Source of the DNA: Nakamurella sp040546275
GTDB taxonomy: Bacteria; Actinomycetota; Actinomycetes; Mycobacteriales; Nakamurellaceae
Direction: 5' to 3'
Assembly: GCF_040546275.1 (NCBI RefSeq)
Contig: NZ_JBEPNO010000002.1
Coordinates: 1 to 64,000, forward strand
DNA: 64,000 nucleotides
Every line of letters starts with the position of its first letter. The first letter of the stretch is position 1. The translations under genes were made by a program, and so were the position numbers. Under the pieces are notes generated by a model. It had not been told where the DNA came from. It saw nothing but the letters and a program-made list of their open reading frames with translations, and made no database searches. Shown one piece after another: positions 29,518 to 38,770 of the stretch.

Positions 29518-30928
29518 AGGCGGTGTCCCCCGTCTTCACCGCAAGGTTCTTCCACTGCGACCAGGAGTAGGTCCAGTCGAACAGGTCACCGTCGGAGGCC
29601 GAGAGGTTGATGCTGGTCCCGGTCACCTCGACCGGATCACCGAGCAGGGTCGACTTGAAGTAGGCCTCGGCATTGGCGAGCGACAGGTTCACACAACCGT
29701 GCGAGACGTTGGTGTTGCCCTGATCGCCCACGGTGTTCGGGTTGGCGTGGATGAATTCGCCGTTGTCGCTGATGCGGACGGCCCAGTGCTCCAGCACGTT
29801 GGTGTAGCCGTACTTCGGGTTGCTCATCAGCTTGGTCTCGTTCATGTCGTTCACGACATGAACGCCGGACCGGGTGACTTTGTCCGGGGTGTCACCCTTG
29901 CCGTACGACGCGGGATACGCCGCGACCTGCTTGCCGTCCTGGAATACCAGCAGGTCGTGCGAATTCACGTCGGCCTTGACGACCTGGTTGCGACCGATGG
30001 TGAAGTCGCTGGTGACATCGCCGGTGCCGTAGGCGCCGTTGGTGAACTTCATGCCGTAGACGTCGGCCTCGACGTGCACCTTCGTGTTCTCGGGCCAGTA
30101 CGACTGGGTGCGGAAGTCCAGGGCCCACTCGCCGCCGTCGTGCTGGATCCAGACCCAGGCACCGGTCACCTTGGGCGTGGTGGTGATGAAGATGCGCTTG
30201 GCGATGGCTGCACGGTCGGCCGGTTCGACACCGAACGAGACGATGACCGAGGTGGCGACGCCGACGGTCTTGCCGTCACCGGGACTGATCGTGGTACGGA
30301 CCTTGCTGGTCGGCGTGACGGTGGTGAACGACCCGGCGATCGGCACGACCTTGCCGTCCGTACCGGTCGCGGTCCCGGCTGCCTTGTAGGTCTTGCCGTA
30401 GCCGAGAACCTCGCCGAGGGACCAGCTGCTGCCGTCCGCCGAGATCGCGCCCTTCAACACCTTGCCGCTCGGGCTGGTCAGCGTCAGGGCGGTGATCTTG
30501 CCCTGTGCGACCGAGATCTTCAGCGGGTCGGCCGGGCCGACGGTCTTGGCGCCGAACGCCGGGCTTGCGCTGATCTTCGCGACCGGGAGGGCGATGGCGC
30601 TCGACGACGGCGCTGAACTGGACGGAGGCGAGCTGACCGGAGCCGAGGAGGCTGCACCGGAGGATGATGTCGATCCCGACGAGGCCGGAGCCGACGAGGC
30701 AGGAGCCGAGGAGGCAGCGCCGGTTCCCGCCGGCACGGTGACCGCCGTGCTCCCGGCAGGTGCTGCGGTCACCGTCGAGCCCACCGTGACGGTGGCCGGC
30801 TGCGCCGAGCCGGCCGCGGAGGTGCAGGCGGTCGCCGCCACTCCCAGCGCCACCATCAACGCGACCAATCGCAGACGTCCTGTCGAGGCGCTGCGTTCTG
30901 TGCGGCCAACCACCTGCATGTGAACCAT
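29516..30928 (-). CDS. L,D-transpeptidase lipoprotein (YkuD/ErfK family)
   Basis: These enzymes form 3-3 cross-links in peptidoglycan. The 470-residue protein has a lipoprotein-type signal peptide (LVALMVALGVAATAC), a Ser/Ala-rich linker of about 70 residues, two bacterial Ig-like domains, and a catalytic YkuD domain with the motif SHGCVNLS (nucleophile Cys) preceded by the conserved region GEFIHANPNT. The order Ig-Ig-YkuD is that of mycobacterial LdtMt2. I start at ATG 30928; an ATG at 30919 is in frame and a longer frame to 31165 has no signal peptide at its start. Confidence 0.93.
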   Translation of the reverse strand: MVHMQVVGRTERSASTGRLRLVALMVALGVAATACTSAAGSAQPATVTVGSTVTAAPAGSTAVTVPAGTGAASSAPASSAPASSGSTSSSGAASSAPVSSPPSSSAPSSSAIALPVAKISASPAFGAKTVGPADPLKISVAQGKITALTLTSPSGKVLKGAISADGSSWSLGEVLGYGKTYKAAGTATGTDGKVVPIAGSFTTVTPTSKVRTTISPGDGKTVGVATSVIVSFGVEPADRAAIAKRIFITTTPKVTGAWVWIQHDGGEWALDFRTQSYWPENTKVHVEADVYGMKFTNGAYGTGDVTSDFTIGRNQVVKADVNSHDLLVFQDGKQVAAYPASYGKGDTPDKVTRSGVHVVNDMNETKLMSNPKYGYTNVLEHWAVRISDNGEFIHANPNTVGDQGNTNVSHGCVNLSLANAEAYFKSTLLGDPVEVTGTSINLSASDGDLFDWTYSWSQWKNLAVKTGDTA

Positions 30929-31161
30929 CCAATTCTCTTCTCGCCCGATCCGGGGATCGCGCCTGAACAACCGTCTGCGGGTGTCATCGGGGACCGCAGA
31001 ACCCCGGGCGCAGGACGCCCGAGCAACCCTTCCGGTTGCCCGCGGGCATCGATCTCGAAAGTGCCGATCAGGTGCACGACCCGGTCGTGTCGTGCACGAC
31101 TGAGTCGACCCCACGAGCCCGGTGCCCCCACCATGGTGCCTGTCGCCGCGTGATGACCGCG
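30929..31161. other. 233-bp upstream region of the L,D-transpeptidase gene
   Basis: It separates the end of the EssC-like gene from the transpeptidase start. It holds an inverted repeat GTGCACGAC (31072-31080) and GTCGTGCAC (31089-31097), which extends to the palindrome GTCGTGCACGAC (31089-31100), and a small hairpin GCAACC/GGTTGC at 31023-31040. No gene is supported and no clear promoter was found. Confidence 0.5.
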
Positions 31162-34100
31162 TCACGTGGTGCTGCTGACCGCTGCGACCTGCAGGGGAAC
31201 TGCCCGGCCCGCCACCACGAGGTGCCCGCGACCGACGACGAGGGCTCCGCGTCGTCGCGGGAGAGCGACATCGAGCAGGGTCCCGTCGGACGTGTCCGCC
31301 TGCAGAAGCACGCCGTTGCGCAGGGCGGCCACCTCGGCGATCGGGCCACGGTGTGCGCGCAGTGCGCGGTCGAGGCGGCTGCCCAGTGCGAGGTACTGAG
31401 CAGACCCGGCCGCGGCCAGGAATCGCTCCAGCAGATCGGACCCGTCGTCGCTCCAGCGGTCGAGGTCGTCGGCGATGAGCAGGATCGGACCCTGGTGGTC
31501 CGACAGCAGCTGCCGGAGATCGGACGTCCCGCGGCGCAGGTCGACGTCACGGACGCCCGGTACGGCCGCCTGGGCTTGCACGGTGCCCCGGACCACCGGA
31601 ATCCCGGCCCTGGCGCCGCCCAGCGCGAGCACCGTCAGTGTCGTGCTCACGCCGCTCCGACGTGGGCCGGCGATGAGGAAACCACCGCCGGGACCGCTGA
31701 GGTCGACCGACACCGTCGAGGCGTCGTCGCCACCCCGCCCCAGTGGCAGGGCGCCGGCCGTCGGGACCCCGAGTTCGGCCACGTCGACCGACGACGGCAA
31801 CGGTCGGATGACGGGCGTCGGTCGTCGACTGGTCGCGCGGTGCCGTCCGGATGGTGCCGGCGGCCCTGACATCGGTGCGAGAACGGGCCGCGTGACGCCC
31901 GGTTGCGTCAGCCGACCCGGGCGGGCCGGCGGCGGGTCCCCCGGCGGGCAGTGCACCACCTGGATCTCGTCCACCGCCAACCATCCCCGTCCGGGCGGCC
32001 CCGCTCGTGGCTCACCCCGTACGTCGACGCCCAGTCGCAGCATGTGGGCGAATCCCCCGGCCATCCGATGGTGCTGCCATCGCAGGTCACCGGCCAGAAC
32101 CACCCTGATGCCGGCGGCCGGCCCGCGGGCGGCGAGATCGGCGACCGCAGACTGCGTACCCCCGTAGTCCAGGGTGTCGAGGGATCCGCTGATCACCTCC
32201 CAGCCGTCGATCAGGAGGATGAGATCGACGGCGGGTTCCTCTGCCCGGAAGCGGAGTTCCTCGCCGAGACGCTCGACCAGGCGTTGGACCAGCGAGGGAT
32301 CGCGGCCATCGAGATGGGTGCGGCAGCCGGGCCACCGGGCCAGGTCACGAAGTCCGTCGCCGGCGTCGACCACCAGCAGTTCCGAGCCGGATGCGGCCCT
32401 CACCCAGGCGAACCGGCGCAGGGTCGACGAGCGACCGGAGCCCGGTCGACCCAGGACGAGAGTGGATCCGTCCGGTACCCGCCATCCGGTCTGCTGCCGG
32501 TCCTCCGGACGGTCCAGCAACCCGATCATCTGCTCATCGTCTGTCTCCCACCGATCCGGCAGCTGCGGTAGCCACGGCGCGAGCGGTCGGGCCATGCCGG
32601 TCGCCGCGGTCGTCGTCGCCGCCACCACTCGATCCAGATCCGTCGCAGGTACCTCTCCCCGAGGCTCCTCGGGGTTCGCACTCCGCAATGGCGGGACTTC
32701 GGATGCGGCGGAGGGGGAGTGCCGCAGGCGTACCCGCGGCTGGGTGACCGGTACCGACGACGCACTGGCCACCTGGAACAACTCCCCGAGGGAATGGTCA
32801 CGACGCACGATCGCCCGACCCGGGAGACCGACGGGAAGGTGGGCGGCCGCCGGCGTGTCGATGACGTCGAGGGAATCGGCGTCGTCGGTGACCCGCAGAC
32901 AGATCCGCAATCCGATGTTGGCCCGGATCGCCGGGCTCAGCACCCCGGCCGGACGCTGGGTCGCCAGCACCAGGTGGAGCCCGAGCGAGCGGCCGCGCTG
33001 TGCCACGTCGAGCAGGCCGGACAGGAACTCGGGCAGCTCCACCCCCAGCGTGGCGAACTCGTCCACGACGATCACCAGGGACGGGGGACAGTCGGACGGG
33101 GCCTGCTTCCGGAGGTCCGTCAGGTCGGCGACACCGGCTTCGGCCAGCAGACGTTCGCGTCGACGGACCTCGGCGCGGAGGCCGGTGAGCGCCCGCACGG
33201 CGGTGGCCGCGTCGAGGTCGGTGACCAGCCCCGCCACGTGCGGCAGACCGGCCAGCGCGCCGAAGGCGGCGCCCCCCTTGTAGTCGACGAGGAGGAAGCT
33301 CACCCGATCCGGCGGACTGGTCACGGCCAGACCGGCGATCAGCGTGGCAAGCAGTTCGGACTTGCCGGAGCCCGTGGTCCCGGCGATCAACACGTGCGGG
33401 CCGTCGCTCTCCAGGTCGACCGTGAGCGGTCCGGGGGCGGCCATCCCGAGCACCGCCGTCAGGGACGGCCTCGCCCACCGGGTCGCCAGGACCTGGACCA
33501 GCGTGGGCACCGGGTGAACCGATCCAGGGGAGCCCAGCGCAGGCAGCAGCTGGGCGAACAGCACCTTCGACGGCAGCCCAGCGCCCGGTGCATCCGGATC
33601 GACGAGAGGCCCCAAGGAGCGGATCACCCACTCCAGGCGCTCCCGCGACACACCGGCCACCTCGGCCTCGGCCCGCAGATGCCCGGCGGTGATCGTCGCA
33701 CGCCCGGCCCGGACCGACACGATCGCCGTGCACTCGGCCGGGAGAGCCTCGGGCGTCGAGGACAGGCAGATGGCCAACAATCGCTTGTCCGGCCCTCGGG
33801 AGCCCCTACCGGCTTCGCTCTCGACCACTCCGGCCTCGGCGGTGTGGTGCCGAGCCGCCTGCTCGAGCAGCTCGTGCATCCCGGGCAGCCGCCGCCACCG
33901 ATGGGCGTCATCCAACAGGACGACGCAGACCCGCTCGTCGCTGCTGGCCAGCAGCCTCCCGATCTCGGCAGACGCCGCGGGTTCGTCGGACGGGTTGAGC
34001 GTGGCCCAGCCGTCGTTCGCCCGATGCGGCAGGTCCGCCGCTCGAGCCAGATCAAGACCATCGGAGAACACCGAAAGGCGCAGGTCCGCCGGGGAGTGGA

Positions 34101-35292
34101 GGGTGGCGAGCTGGAGCACGAGCTGGCGGAGGAGAGGGCGGGCGTCACCGCAGATCCCGAGTACACCGATCCCGCGGAGGTCGACGGTGATCGGCACCTC
34201 GACGACCTCCGGTGGGGAACTCCGGGCCACCCTGGCCGGACGCCGGCCCACCCCCAGCGACAGACGGAGGAAGTCCTCGTCGTCCCGGCGGCGCTCCCAC
34301 AGCCTGGTGCCGGCCGTCGAAGCCCGCCGTGCCAGCGTCGCCGGATCGGGGTAGCGGTCCCAGGCGTCACGTCGGTCGGCCATCACAGCGGCGGCCAGGT
34401 CGGTGCGATCGTCGGCCAGGTCGGCCCGGTGGTCCGCCAGTGCCCGGCGGTGGCTACGGCGCCCCGCCACCCGGTCGGACACGCTGCTGATCAACATCAT
34501 CAGCGGGCCGAGGACCGCGAGCAGCAGGAAGGTCCAGAGTCCGGTCACCAGGGCGAGAAGCACTCCGAGTGCCGCGCCCACCAGGGCGGCAAGGAGCGGA
34601 ATCGGGCGCCGGGTGCGCTCCGGTGCCGGCCCGGGCGGATCGCGGAGGGAATACCGGAACGAGGGCGCCACCCTGGCCGGCCTGGCCACCAAGAGGTGAC
34701 CGACGCCGTCCGGGGTCAGCAGGAGGGTCGGCTCGCTCGCAAGTCCGGCTCGAAAGATGCTGCCGCCCAGCCGGATCAGCCCCGAGGAGGGGACCGGATC
34801 GTCGCCGTCGATGTGCGCGCGAGGCCGACCAACGCCGTCCACCAGCACCCCGTTGACCGATCGTAGATCCCTCACCACCACGCCGGCCTCGGTGCGGCGC
34901 AGGCCCGCGTGCCGTCTCGAGAGCTCGGGATCGTCGACGGCCAGATCGCAGTCAGGATCACGCCCGACCGATACCGATGTGCCGCCCAGCACGATCCAGC
35001 CGCCGGCGTCAGGGCCGGCTATGCACGAAAGGCTCACCGGACCGGCGGCGACGAGTTCATCGGTCGGTTCGGTGGTCAGGACGGTGCCGGCCAGCAGGGG
35101 AGCGCGTCCCAGCATCCACGACCCCTCGGCCGGGCCGGCTCCGCAGTGCAGGACCGTCCGGGGCGCCAGGCCGGCCACCCTGATCAGGTCCGGCAGTACC
35201 GCCGACAGCGATGTCGGGCCGGGGAGATCCAGGAGTAGATCCACCTCATCGGTCGTCGTCGTCAACGTCAGGGGGAGCACGAAGGGCGTCAT
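31162..35292 (-). CDS. FHA-containing FtsK/SpoIIIE ATPase, EssC/EccC-like
   Basis: The 1376-residue protein has an FHA domain at about residues 95-185 (SVGRDPDCDLAVDDPELSRR), two membrane segments at about 231-270, and three tandem FtsK/SpoIIIE ATPase modules. The first module has an intact P-loop (GTTGSGKSE, about 638), LLVDYKGG and Walker B VIVVDEFATLG. The second (GRPGSGRSST) and third (GPRRSGVSTT) lack the P-loop lysine. This is the architecture of EssC, the motor of type VII secretion. No WXG100 substrate, EccB, EccD, EccE or mycosin gene is in the window. ATG 35292 follows CGAGG directly; ATG 35319 is an alternative. It is downstream of aroA-rsgA on the same strand. Confidence 0.85.
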   Translation of the reverse strand: MTPFVLPLTLTTTTDEVDLLLDLPGPTSLSAVLPDLIRVAGLAPRTVLHCGAGPAEGSWMLGRAPLLAGTVLTTEPTDELVAAGPVSLSCIAGPDAGGWIVLGGTSVSVGRDPDCDLAVDDPELSRRHAGLRRTEAGVVVRDLRSVNGVLVDGVGRPRAHIDGDDPVPSSGLIRLGGSIFRAGLASEPTLLLTPDGVGHLLVARPARVAPSFRYSLRDPPGPAPERTRRPIPLLAALVGAALGVLLALVTGLWTFLLLAVLGPLMMLISSVSDRVAGRRSHRRALADHRADLADDRTDLAAAVMADRRDAWDRYPDPATLARRASTAGTRLWERRRDDEDFLRLSLGVGRRPARVARSSPPEVVEVPITVDLRGIGVLGICGDARPLLRQLVLQLATLHSPADLRLSVFSDGLDLARAADLPHRANDGWATLNPSDEPAASAEIGRLLASSDERVCVVLLDDAHRWRRLPGMHELLEQAARHHTAEAGVVESEAGRGSRGPDKRLLAICLSSTPEALPAECTAIVSVRAGRATITAGHLRAEAEVAGVSRERLEWVIRSLGPLVDPDAPGAGLPSKVLFAQLLPALGSPGSVHPVPTLVQVLATRWARPSLTAVLGMAAPGPLTVDLESDGPHVLIAGTTGSGKSELLATLIAGLAVTSPPDRVSFLLVDYKGGAAFGALAGLPHVAGLVTDLDAATAVRALTGLRAEVRRRERLLAEAGVADLTDLRKQAPSDCPPSLVIVVDEFATLGVELPEFLSGLLDVAQRGRSLGLHLVLATQRPAGVLSPAIRANIGLRICLRVTDDADSLDVIDTPAAAHLPVGLPGRAIVRRDHSLGELFQVASASSVPVTQPRVRLRHSPSAASEVPPLRSANPEEPRGEVPATDLDRVVAATTTAATGMARPLAPWLPQLPDRWETDDEQMIGLLDRPEDRQQTGWRVPDGSTLVLGRPGSGRSSTLRRFAWVRAASGSELLVVDAGDGLRDLARWPGCRTHLDGRDPSLVQRLVERLGEELRFRAEEPAVDLILLIDGWEVISGSLDTLDYGGTQSAVADLAARGPAAGIRVVLAGDLRWQHHRMAGGFAHMLRLGVDVRGEPRAGPPGRGWLAVDEIQVVHCPPGDPPPARPGRLTQPGVTRPVLAPMSGPPAPSGRHRATSRRPTPVIRPLPSSVDVAELGVPTAGALPLGRGGDDASTVSVDLSGPGGGFLIAGPRRSGVSTTLTVLALGGARAGIPVVRGTVQAQAAVPGVRDVDLRRGTSDLRQLLSDHQGPILLIADDLDRWSDDGSDLLERFLAAAGSAQYLALGSRLDRALRAHRGPIAEVAALRNGVLLQADTSDGTLLDVALPRRRGALVVGRGHLVVAGRAVPLQVAAVSSTT

Positions 35293-35293
35293 C

Positions 35294-35342
35294 CTCGGAA
35301 GTGTCGGCGGCCCCGGCATTCGTGGCCACCGACACTTCCGAG
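35294..35342. promoter_or_regulatory. 14-bp inverted repeat at the EssC-like gene start
   Basis: CTCGGAAGTGTCGG (35294-35307) and CCGACACTTCCGAG (35329-35342) are perfect complements separated by 21 bases. In the minus-strand mRNA the second arm would bury the CGAGG just before ATG 35292, and the alternative ATG 35319 lies in the loop. It may control translation or be a dimeric operator. Confidence 0.6.
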
Positions 35343-35387
35343 ATGTGGACAAACGGGAGGTATGTGGATAACTTCCGCGGAGGTGGG

Positions 35388-36497
35388 TCAGACGGTGCCA
35401 TCGGGTTCCGGGGCCCGGTCCTCGTCGTTGCGGCTCTCCACGTCGGCGCCGTCGCCGGCCCCGGACCGGGAGGCGAGCAGCCGTCGGAAGGACAACAACC
35501 GACCGGGCCGGGCACCACCGGCGACAACGAACGCGTCCAGCGCGCACCCGACGCCGGTCGAGTCGGGGCCGCCGTCGGGTCCGGTGTGATCACAGTTCGG
35601 GGGGCAGTCGACGGTCGCCGGGAGCAGGTCGTCGAAGGTTTCCAACAGGTCGTCGGGAGTGACGTGGGCGAGACCGAAGGAACGCACGCCGGGAGTGTCG
35701 ATCACCCAGCCGCCGTCGGGGAGGGCCAGGGCGATCGCCGAGGTCGAGGTGTGCCGACCCTTGCCGACACCGGTGACGGAACCGATGGCGCGCAACGCAT
35801 CCGGCACCAAGGCGTTCACCAGGGTCGACTTCCCGACACCGGAATGGCCCACCATGACGGAGATCTGGCCGTGAAGCCGGGCGCGGACCAGTTCCACGCT
35901 GTCGGTGGTCAGCGTCTGTCCGCCGTCGGCATCGCGCCGGGTCACCAGGATGGGTACGTCCAGATCCCGGTAGGCCTCCAGCAGGTCCGCCGGATCGGCC
36001 AGGTCGGCCTTGGTCAGCACCAGTACCGGCAGCAGGTTCCCGGTGTAGGCGGCGACCAGGCAGCGGTCGATGAAACCGGTGCGGGGCAACGGATCCGCCA
36101 GCGCGGTCACGATGACGAGCTGGTCGGCGTTGGCGACGATCACCCGCTCGGCGAGATCGACGTCGTCGGCCGACCGGCGGAGCACGCTGCGTCGCGGTGA
36201 GATCCGGACGATCCGGGCGAGGGTGTCGTTCTGGCCCGAGATGTCACCCACGATCTCCACCAGATCGCCGACCGCGATCGCCCGGCGACCCAGTTCCCGT
36301 GCCCGCATGGCGGTGACGGACCGAGCCCGTTTGCTACCGCCCTCGACCAGGCAGGTGTATCGCCCACGATCGACGGTCGTCACCATGCCGGTGGTCGAAT
36401 CGTCATGTGCGGGACGGGTTTTGGTGCGTGGACGGGAACGACCCGACGGTCTCACGTGCACGTCGTCGTTGTCCCACCGATCGCCCAGCGAGCTCAT
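35388..36497 (-). CDS. rsgA: Ribosome small subunit-dependent GTPase A
   Basis: RsgA is a circularly permuted GTPase that helps mature the 30S subunit. The 369-residue protein has an N-terminal OB-fold (MVTTVDRGRYTCLVEGGSKR), the permuted GTPase motifs VLTKADL (G4), GHSGVGKSTLVNAL (G1) and DTPGV (G3), and a C-terminal zinc region (CPPNCDH...GC). The spacing between the zinc histidine and the last cysteine is about ten residues longer than usual. The ATG overlaps the aroA stop (ATGA), giving an aroA-rsgA operon, a common actinobacterial arrangement. Confidence 0.94.
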   Translation of the reverse strand: MSSLGDRWDNDDVHVRPSGRSRPRTKTRPAHDDSTTGMVTTVDRGRYTCLVEGGSKRARSVTAMRARELGRRAIAVGDLVEIVGDISGQNDTLARIVRISPRRSVLRRSADDVDLAERVIVANADQLVIVTALADPLPRTGFIDRCLVAAYTGNLLPVLVLTKADLADPADLLEAYRDLDVPILVTRRDADGGQTLTTDSVELVRARLHGQISVMVGHSGVGKSTLVNALVPDALRAIGSVTGVGKGRHTSTSAIALALPDGGWVIDTPGVRSFGLAHVTPDDLLETFDDLLPATVDCPPNCDHTGPDGGPDSTGVGCALDAFVVAGGARPGRLLSFRRLLASRSGAGDGADVESRNDEDRAPEPDGTV

Positions 36498-37786
36498 GTG
36501 CCGGCCAGCATGTCGTCCCACATGGAGGCGAAGCCGGGCAGGGTCTTGGCCGTGGTGTCGATGTCGTCGACGAGCACACCGGGCACCCGGAGTCCGACGA
36601 TCGCGCCGGCGGTGGCCATCCGGTGGTCGGCCCAGGCCGGCCAGCTGCCACCGGTGAGCGGTCGCGGCCGGATGACGAGGCCGTCCTCGGTGTCCTCCGC
36701 GTCCCCACCGAGTCCACGGATGTTGCCCGTGATGGCGGCCAGCCGATCGGTCTCGTGGCCGCGGAGGTGGCCGATGCCGCGGAGCCGGCTCGGTCCGTCG
36801 GCGAACACGGCCAGCGCCGCGATGGTCGGGGTGAGCTCACCGACGTCGTGCAGGTCGAGGTCGACCCCGGCAAGCTTGCCGGTACCGGTCACCGCGAGCA
36901 CGCCGTCGTCCAGGGTGACCTCCGCCCCCATCACGGACAGGATCCGGCGGATCGCATCGCCCGGCTGGGTGGTGGAGACCGGCCAGTTCGGGACGCGGAC
37001 GGTCCCGCCGACCACCGCCGCGGCGGCCAGGAACGGCGTGGCATTGGACAGATCCGGTTCGATCACGCTCGTCCACGGGGCGACCGGACCCGGCTCGACC
37101 CGCCAGGTGTTGGCGCCGCTGTCGTCGACCACCACACCGACCGAGCGAAGCGCGTCGACCGTCATCTCGATGTGCGGCATCGACGGCACCGGCCTCCCGG
37201 TGTGGACGAGCGTCAGGCCCTGCTCGTAACCGGCCGCCGACAGCATCAGGCCGGACACGAACTGGGAGGAGGCGGACGCATCGATGCGCACGGTGCCGCC
37301 GCGCAGCGAGCCGGAACCGTGCAGCACGAACGGCATCGAATCGCCGTCGATCTCCGCGCCGAGATCCCGCAGTGCGTCCAGGATGGTCGTCATCGGGCGG
37401 GATCGTGCGTAGACGTCGCCATCGACGGTGACGTCGCCGGTCGCGGTCACGGCGAGCGGGGGCAGGAACCTCATCACGGTGCCGGCCAGGCCGCAGTCGA
37501 TCCGGGCCGGGCCTCGCAGTGCACCGGGCACCACCCGCCAATGCGCGGCTTCCTCGATCACCCGCACGCCGAGCGACTCCAGGCCGGCCGCCATCAGATC
37601 GGTGTCCCGGCTGCGCAACGGAGCGGTGACGAGCGATTCACCGGTCGCCTGGGCCGCCAGGATGAGTGCCCGGTTCGTCAGCGACTTCGATCCGGGCACG
37701 GCGACGGTCGCGTCCAGCGGTGCGGTGGCGGTCGGGGCCGGCCAGTCGGCGGTTGCGGAGATGCTCACTTGTCCAGTTTCGCCCAT
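36494..37786 (-). CDS. aroA: 3-phosphoshikimate 1-carboxyvinyltransferase (EPSP synthase)
   Basis: AroA joins shikimate-3-phosphate and phosphoenolpyruvate in the aromatic amino acid pathway. The 430-residue protein shows VPGSKSLTNRALILAA, the glycine-rich GLAGTVMRFLPPLA, ASASSQFVSGLMLSA and the C-terminal HRMATAGAIVGLR, all standard EPSP synthase sites. GTG 37768 would give a 424-residue form that aligns better with the short N-terminus of the mycobacterial enzyme; neither start has a strong ribosome binding site. It is translationally coupled to rsgA. Confidence 0.95.
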   Translation of the reverse strand: MGETGQVSISATADWPAPTATAPLDATVAVPGSKSLTNRALILAAQATGESLVTAPLRSRDTDLMAAGLESLGVRVIEEAAHWRVVPGALRGPARIDCGLAGTVMRFLPPLAVTATGDVTVDGDVYARSRPMTTILDALRDLGAEIDGDSMPFVLHGSGSLRGGTVRIDASASSQFVSGLMLSAAGYEQGLTLVHTGRPVPSMPHIEMTVDALRSVGVVVDDSGANTWRVEPGPVAPWTSVIEPDLSNATPFLAAAAVVGGTVRVPNWPVSTTQPGDAIRRILSVMGAEVTLDDGVLAVTGTGKLAGVDLDLHDVGELTPTIAALAVFADGPSRLRGIGHLRGHETDRLAAITGNIRGLGGDAEDTEDGLVIRPRPLTGGSWPAWADHRMATAGAIVGLRVPGVLVDDIDTTAKTLPGFASMWDDMLAGT

Positions 37787-37844
37787 CGCGGGTGTGACGT
37801 ACGACCGACGACCCGGTCCGCCCTGGCCCGGCAAGGCAACCTCG

Positions 37845-38672
37845 TCAGGACAGCGGCAGCGGAGCGGAGCCGTGGTTGATCAGCGTTGCGGTCAGCTTGC
37901 GGCTGGAAGTGGTGGTGATCCAGCACCCGACGGTGCTGCTGTCGGTCCGGGCGAGGACCGCCAGCTGGCCCTTGAACGTCGGGTCCGACGTCCCGATGAC
38001 GGCGCCCACCAGTTGTGGGCAGAGGTTGACATCCGCACCGTTGCCGTAGGAACGGGTCAGTTGCTCGGCATGATGCGGCCGGTCGCAGGGCGTGCGCAGT
38101 TCGCCGGGACCGTCCGAACAGATGGCGAAGGCGCTGGGCGGGGTGGCGATGCTGGCGTCCCGCGCGGTGCCCTGGTAGCTGATCGGATAGTCGAGCAGGC
38201 TCGGCATCAGCTCGCAGGCCCACCACCGCTGTCCCAACTTCCACTGCAGGTCGTTCGGGACCGTCAGACGGGTGAAGAAGCTGACCGGTATCCGAGGTAG
38301 CGCGGTGCGCTGGCCCCAGGCCAGGAACTGACCGGCGAGCTGGTCGCACCGGCTGCTCAGGGCGCCGCCGGTGAAGGTACCGTCCATCACCGTCGGGCGC
38401 TTGGGCCAGATCTTGTGATCCAGCGACCCGACGGCCAGGATCTCGGCGCTGTGCGCCTGCGAGCAGGCCACGATCGGCACCGCGTCGAGGACGGAGTTGA
38501 GCTGGTCCGGCGTGTCGAGCGGGGCAAGGCAGTCGCCGACCCGCGGCCGTGGGTCGACGTGGACCGCCGGAGAGGCGGCGCCGGCGAGCGATCTGCCGAT
38601 GATCCCGGGCACGCAGAGAACCACGACCAGGATCAGGACGAAGAGGGCCCCGCCGACGCGACGTCGGGTCAT
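37845..38672 (-). CDS. Septum formation family protein (membrane-anchored)
   Basis: The 275-residue protein has one N-terminal membrane segment (ALFVLILVVVLCVPGIIG) and an extracytoplasmic domain with repeated VGDCL / C..PH elements (RVGDCLAPLD, IVACSQAHSAEI, TPCDRPHHAEQ), the pattern of the septum-formation domain of actinobacteria. Four or more cysteines suggest disulfides. ATG 38672 is set by AAGGAGG four bases upstream; a longer frame to 38750 is not supported. It is divergent from the photolyase-like gene. Confidence 0.8.
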   Translation of the reverse strand: MTRRRVGGALFVLILVVVLCVPGIIGRSLAGAASPAVHVDPRPRVGDCLAPLDTPDQLNSVLDAVPIVACSQAHSAEILAVGSLDHKIWPKRPTVMDGTFTGGALSSRCDQLAGQFLAWGQRTALPRIPVSFFTRLTVPNDLQWKLGQRWWACELMPSLLDYPISYQGTARDASIATPPSAFAICSDGPGELRTPCDRPHHAEQLTRSYGNGADVNLCPQLVGAVIGTSDPTFKGQLAVLARTDSSTVGCWITTTSSRKLTATLINHGSAPLPLS

Positions 38673-38770
38673 CGCGCCTCCTTGCGTTTCGGGGCGTCCG
38701 GACGGTTGGATTCGGGACGCGACCGGGACCGTCACCAGCGGTGACGGCAACGAACCGGTATCTCTCCACT

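Noticed and set aside
30929..31161. c-di-AMP (ydaO-type) riboswitch before the L,D-transpeptidase
   Set aside because: The gene type is a common target, but the conserved core motifs of that riboswitch are not in the leader. The leaders of the M23 and LysM genes were also checked.
31162..37786. A complete type VII (ESX) secretion locus
   Set aside because: Only the EssC-like ATPase is present; no WXG100 pair, EccB, EccD, EccE or mycosin could be found in the flanking genes.
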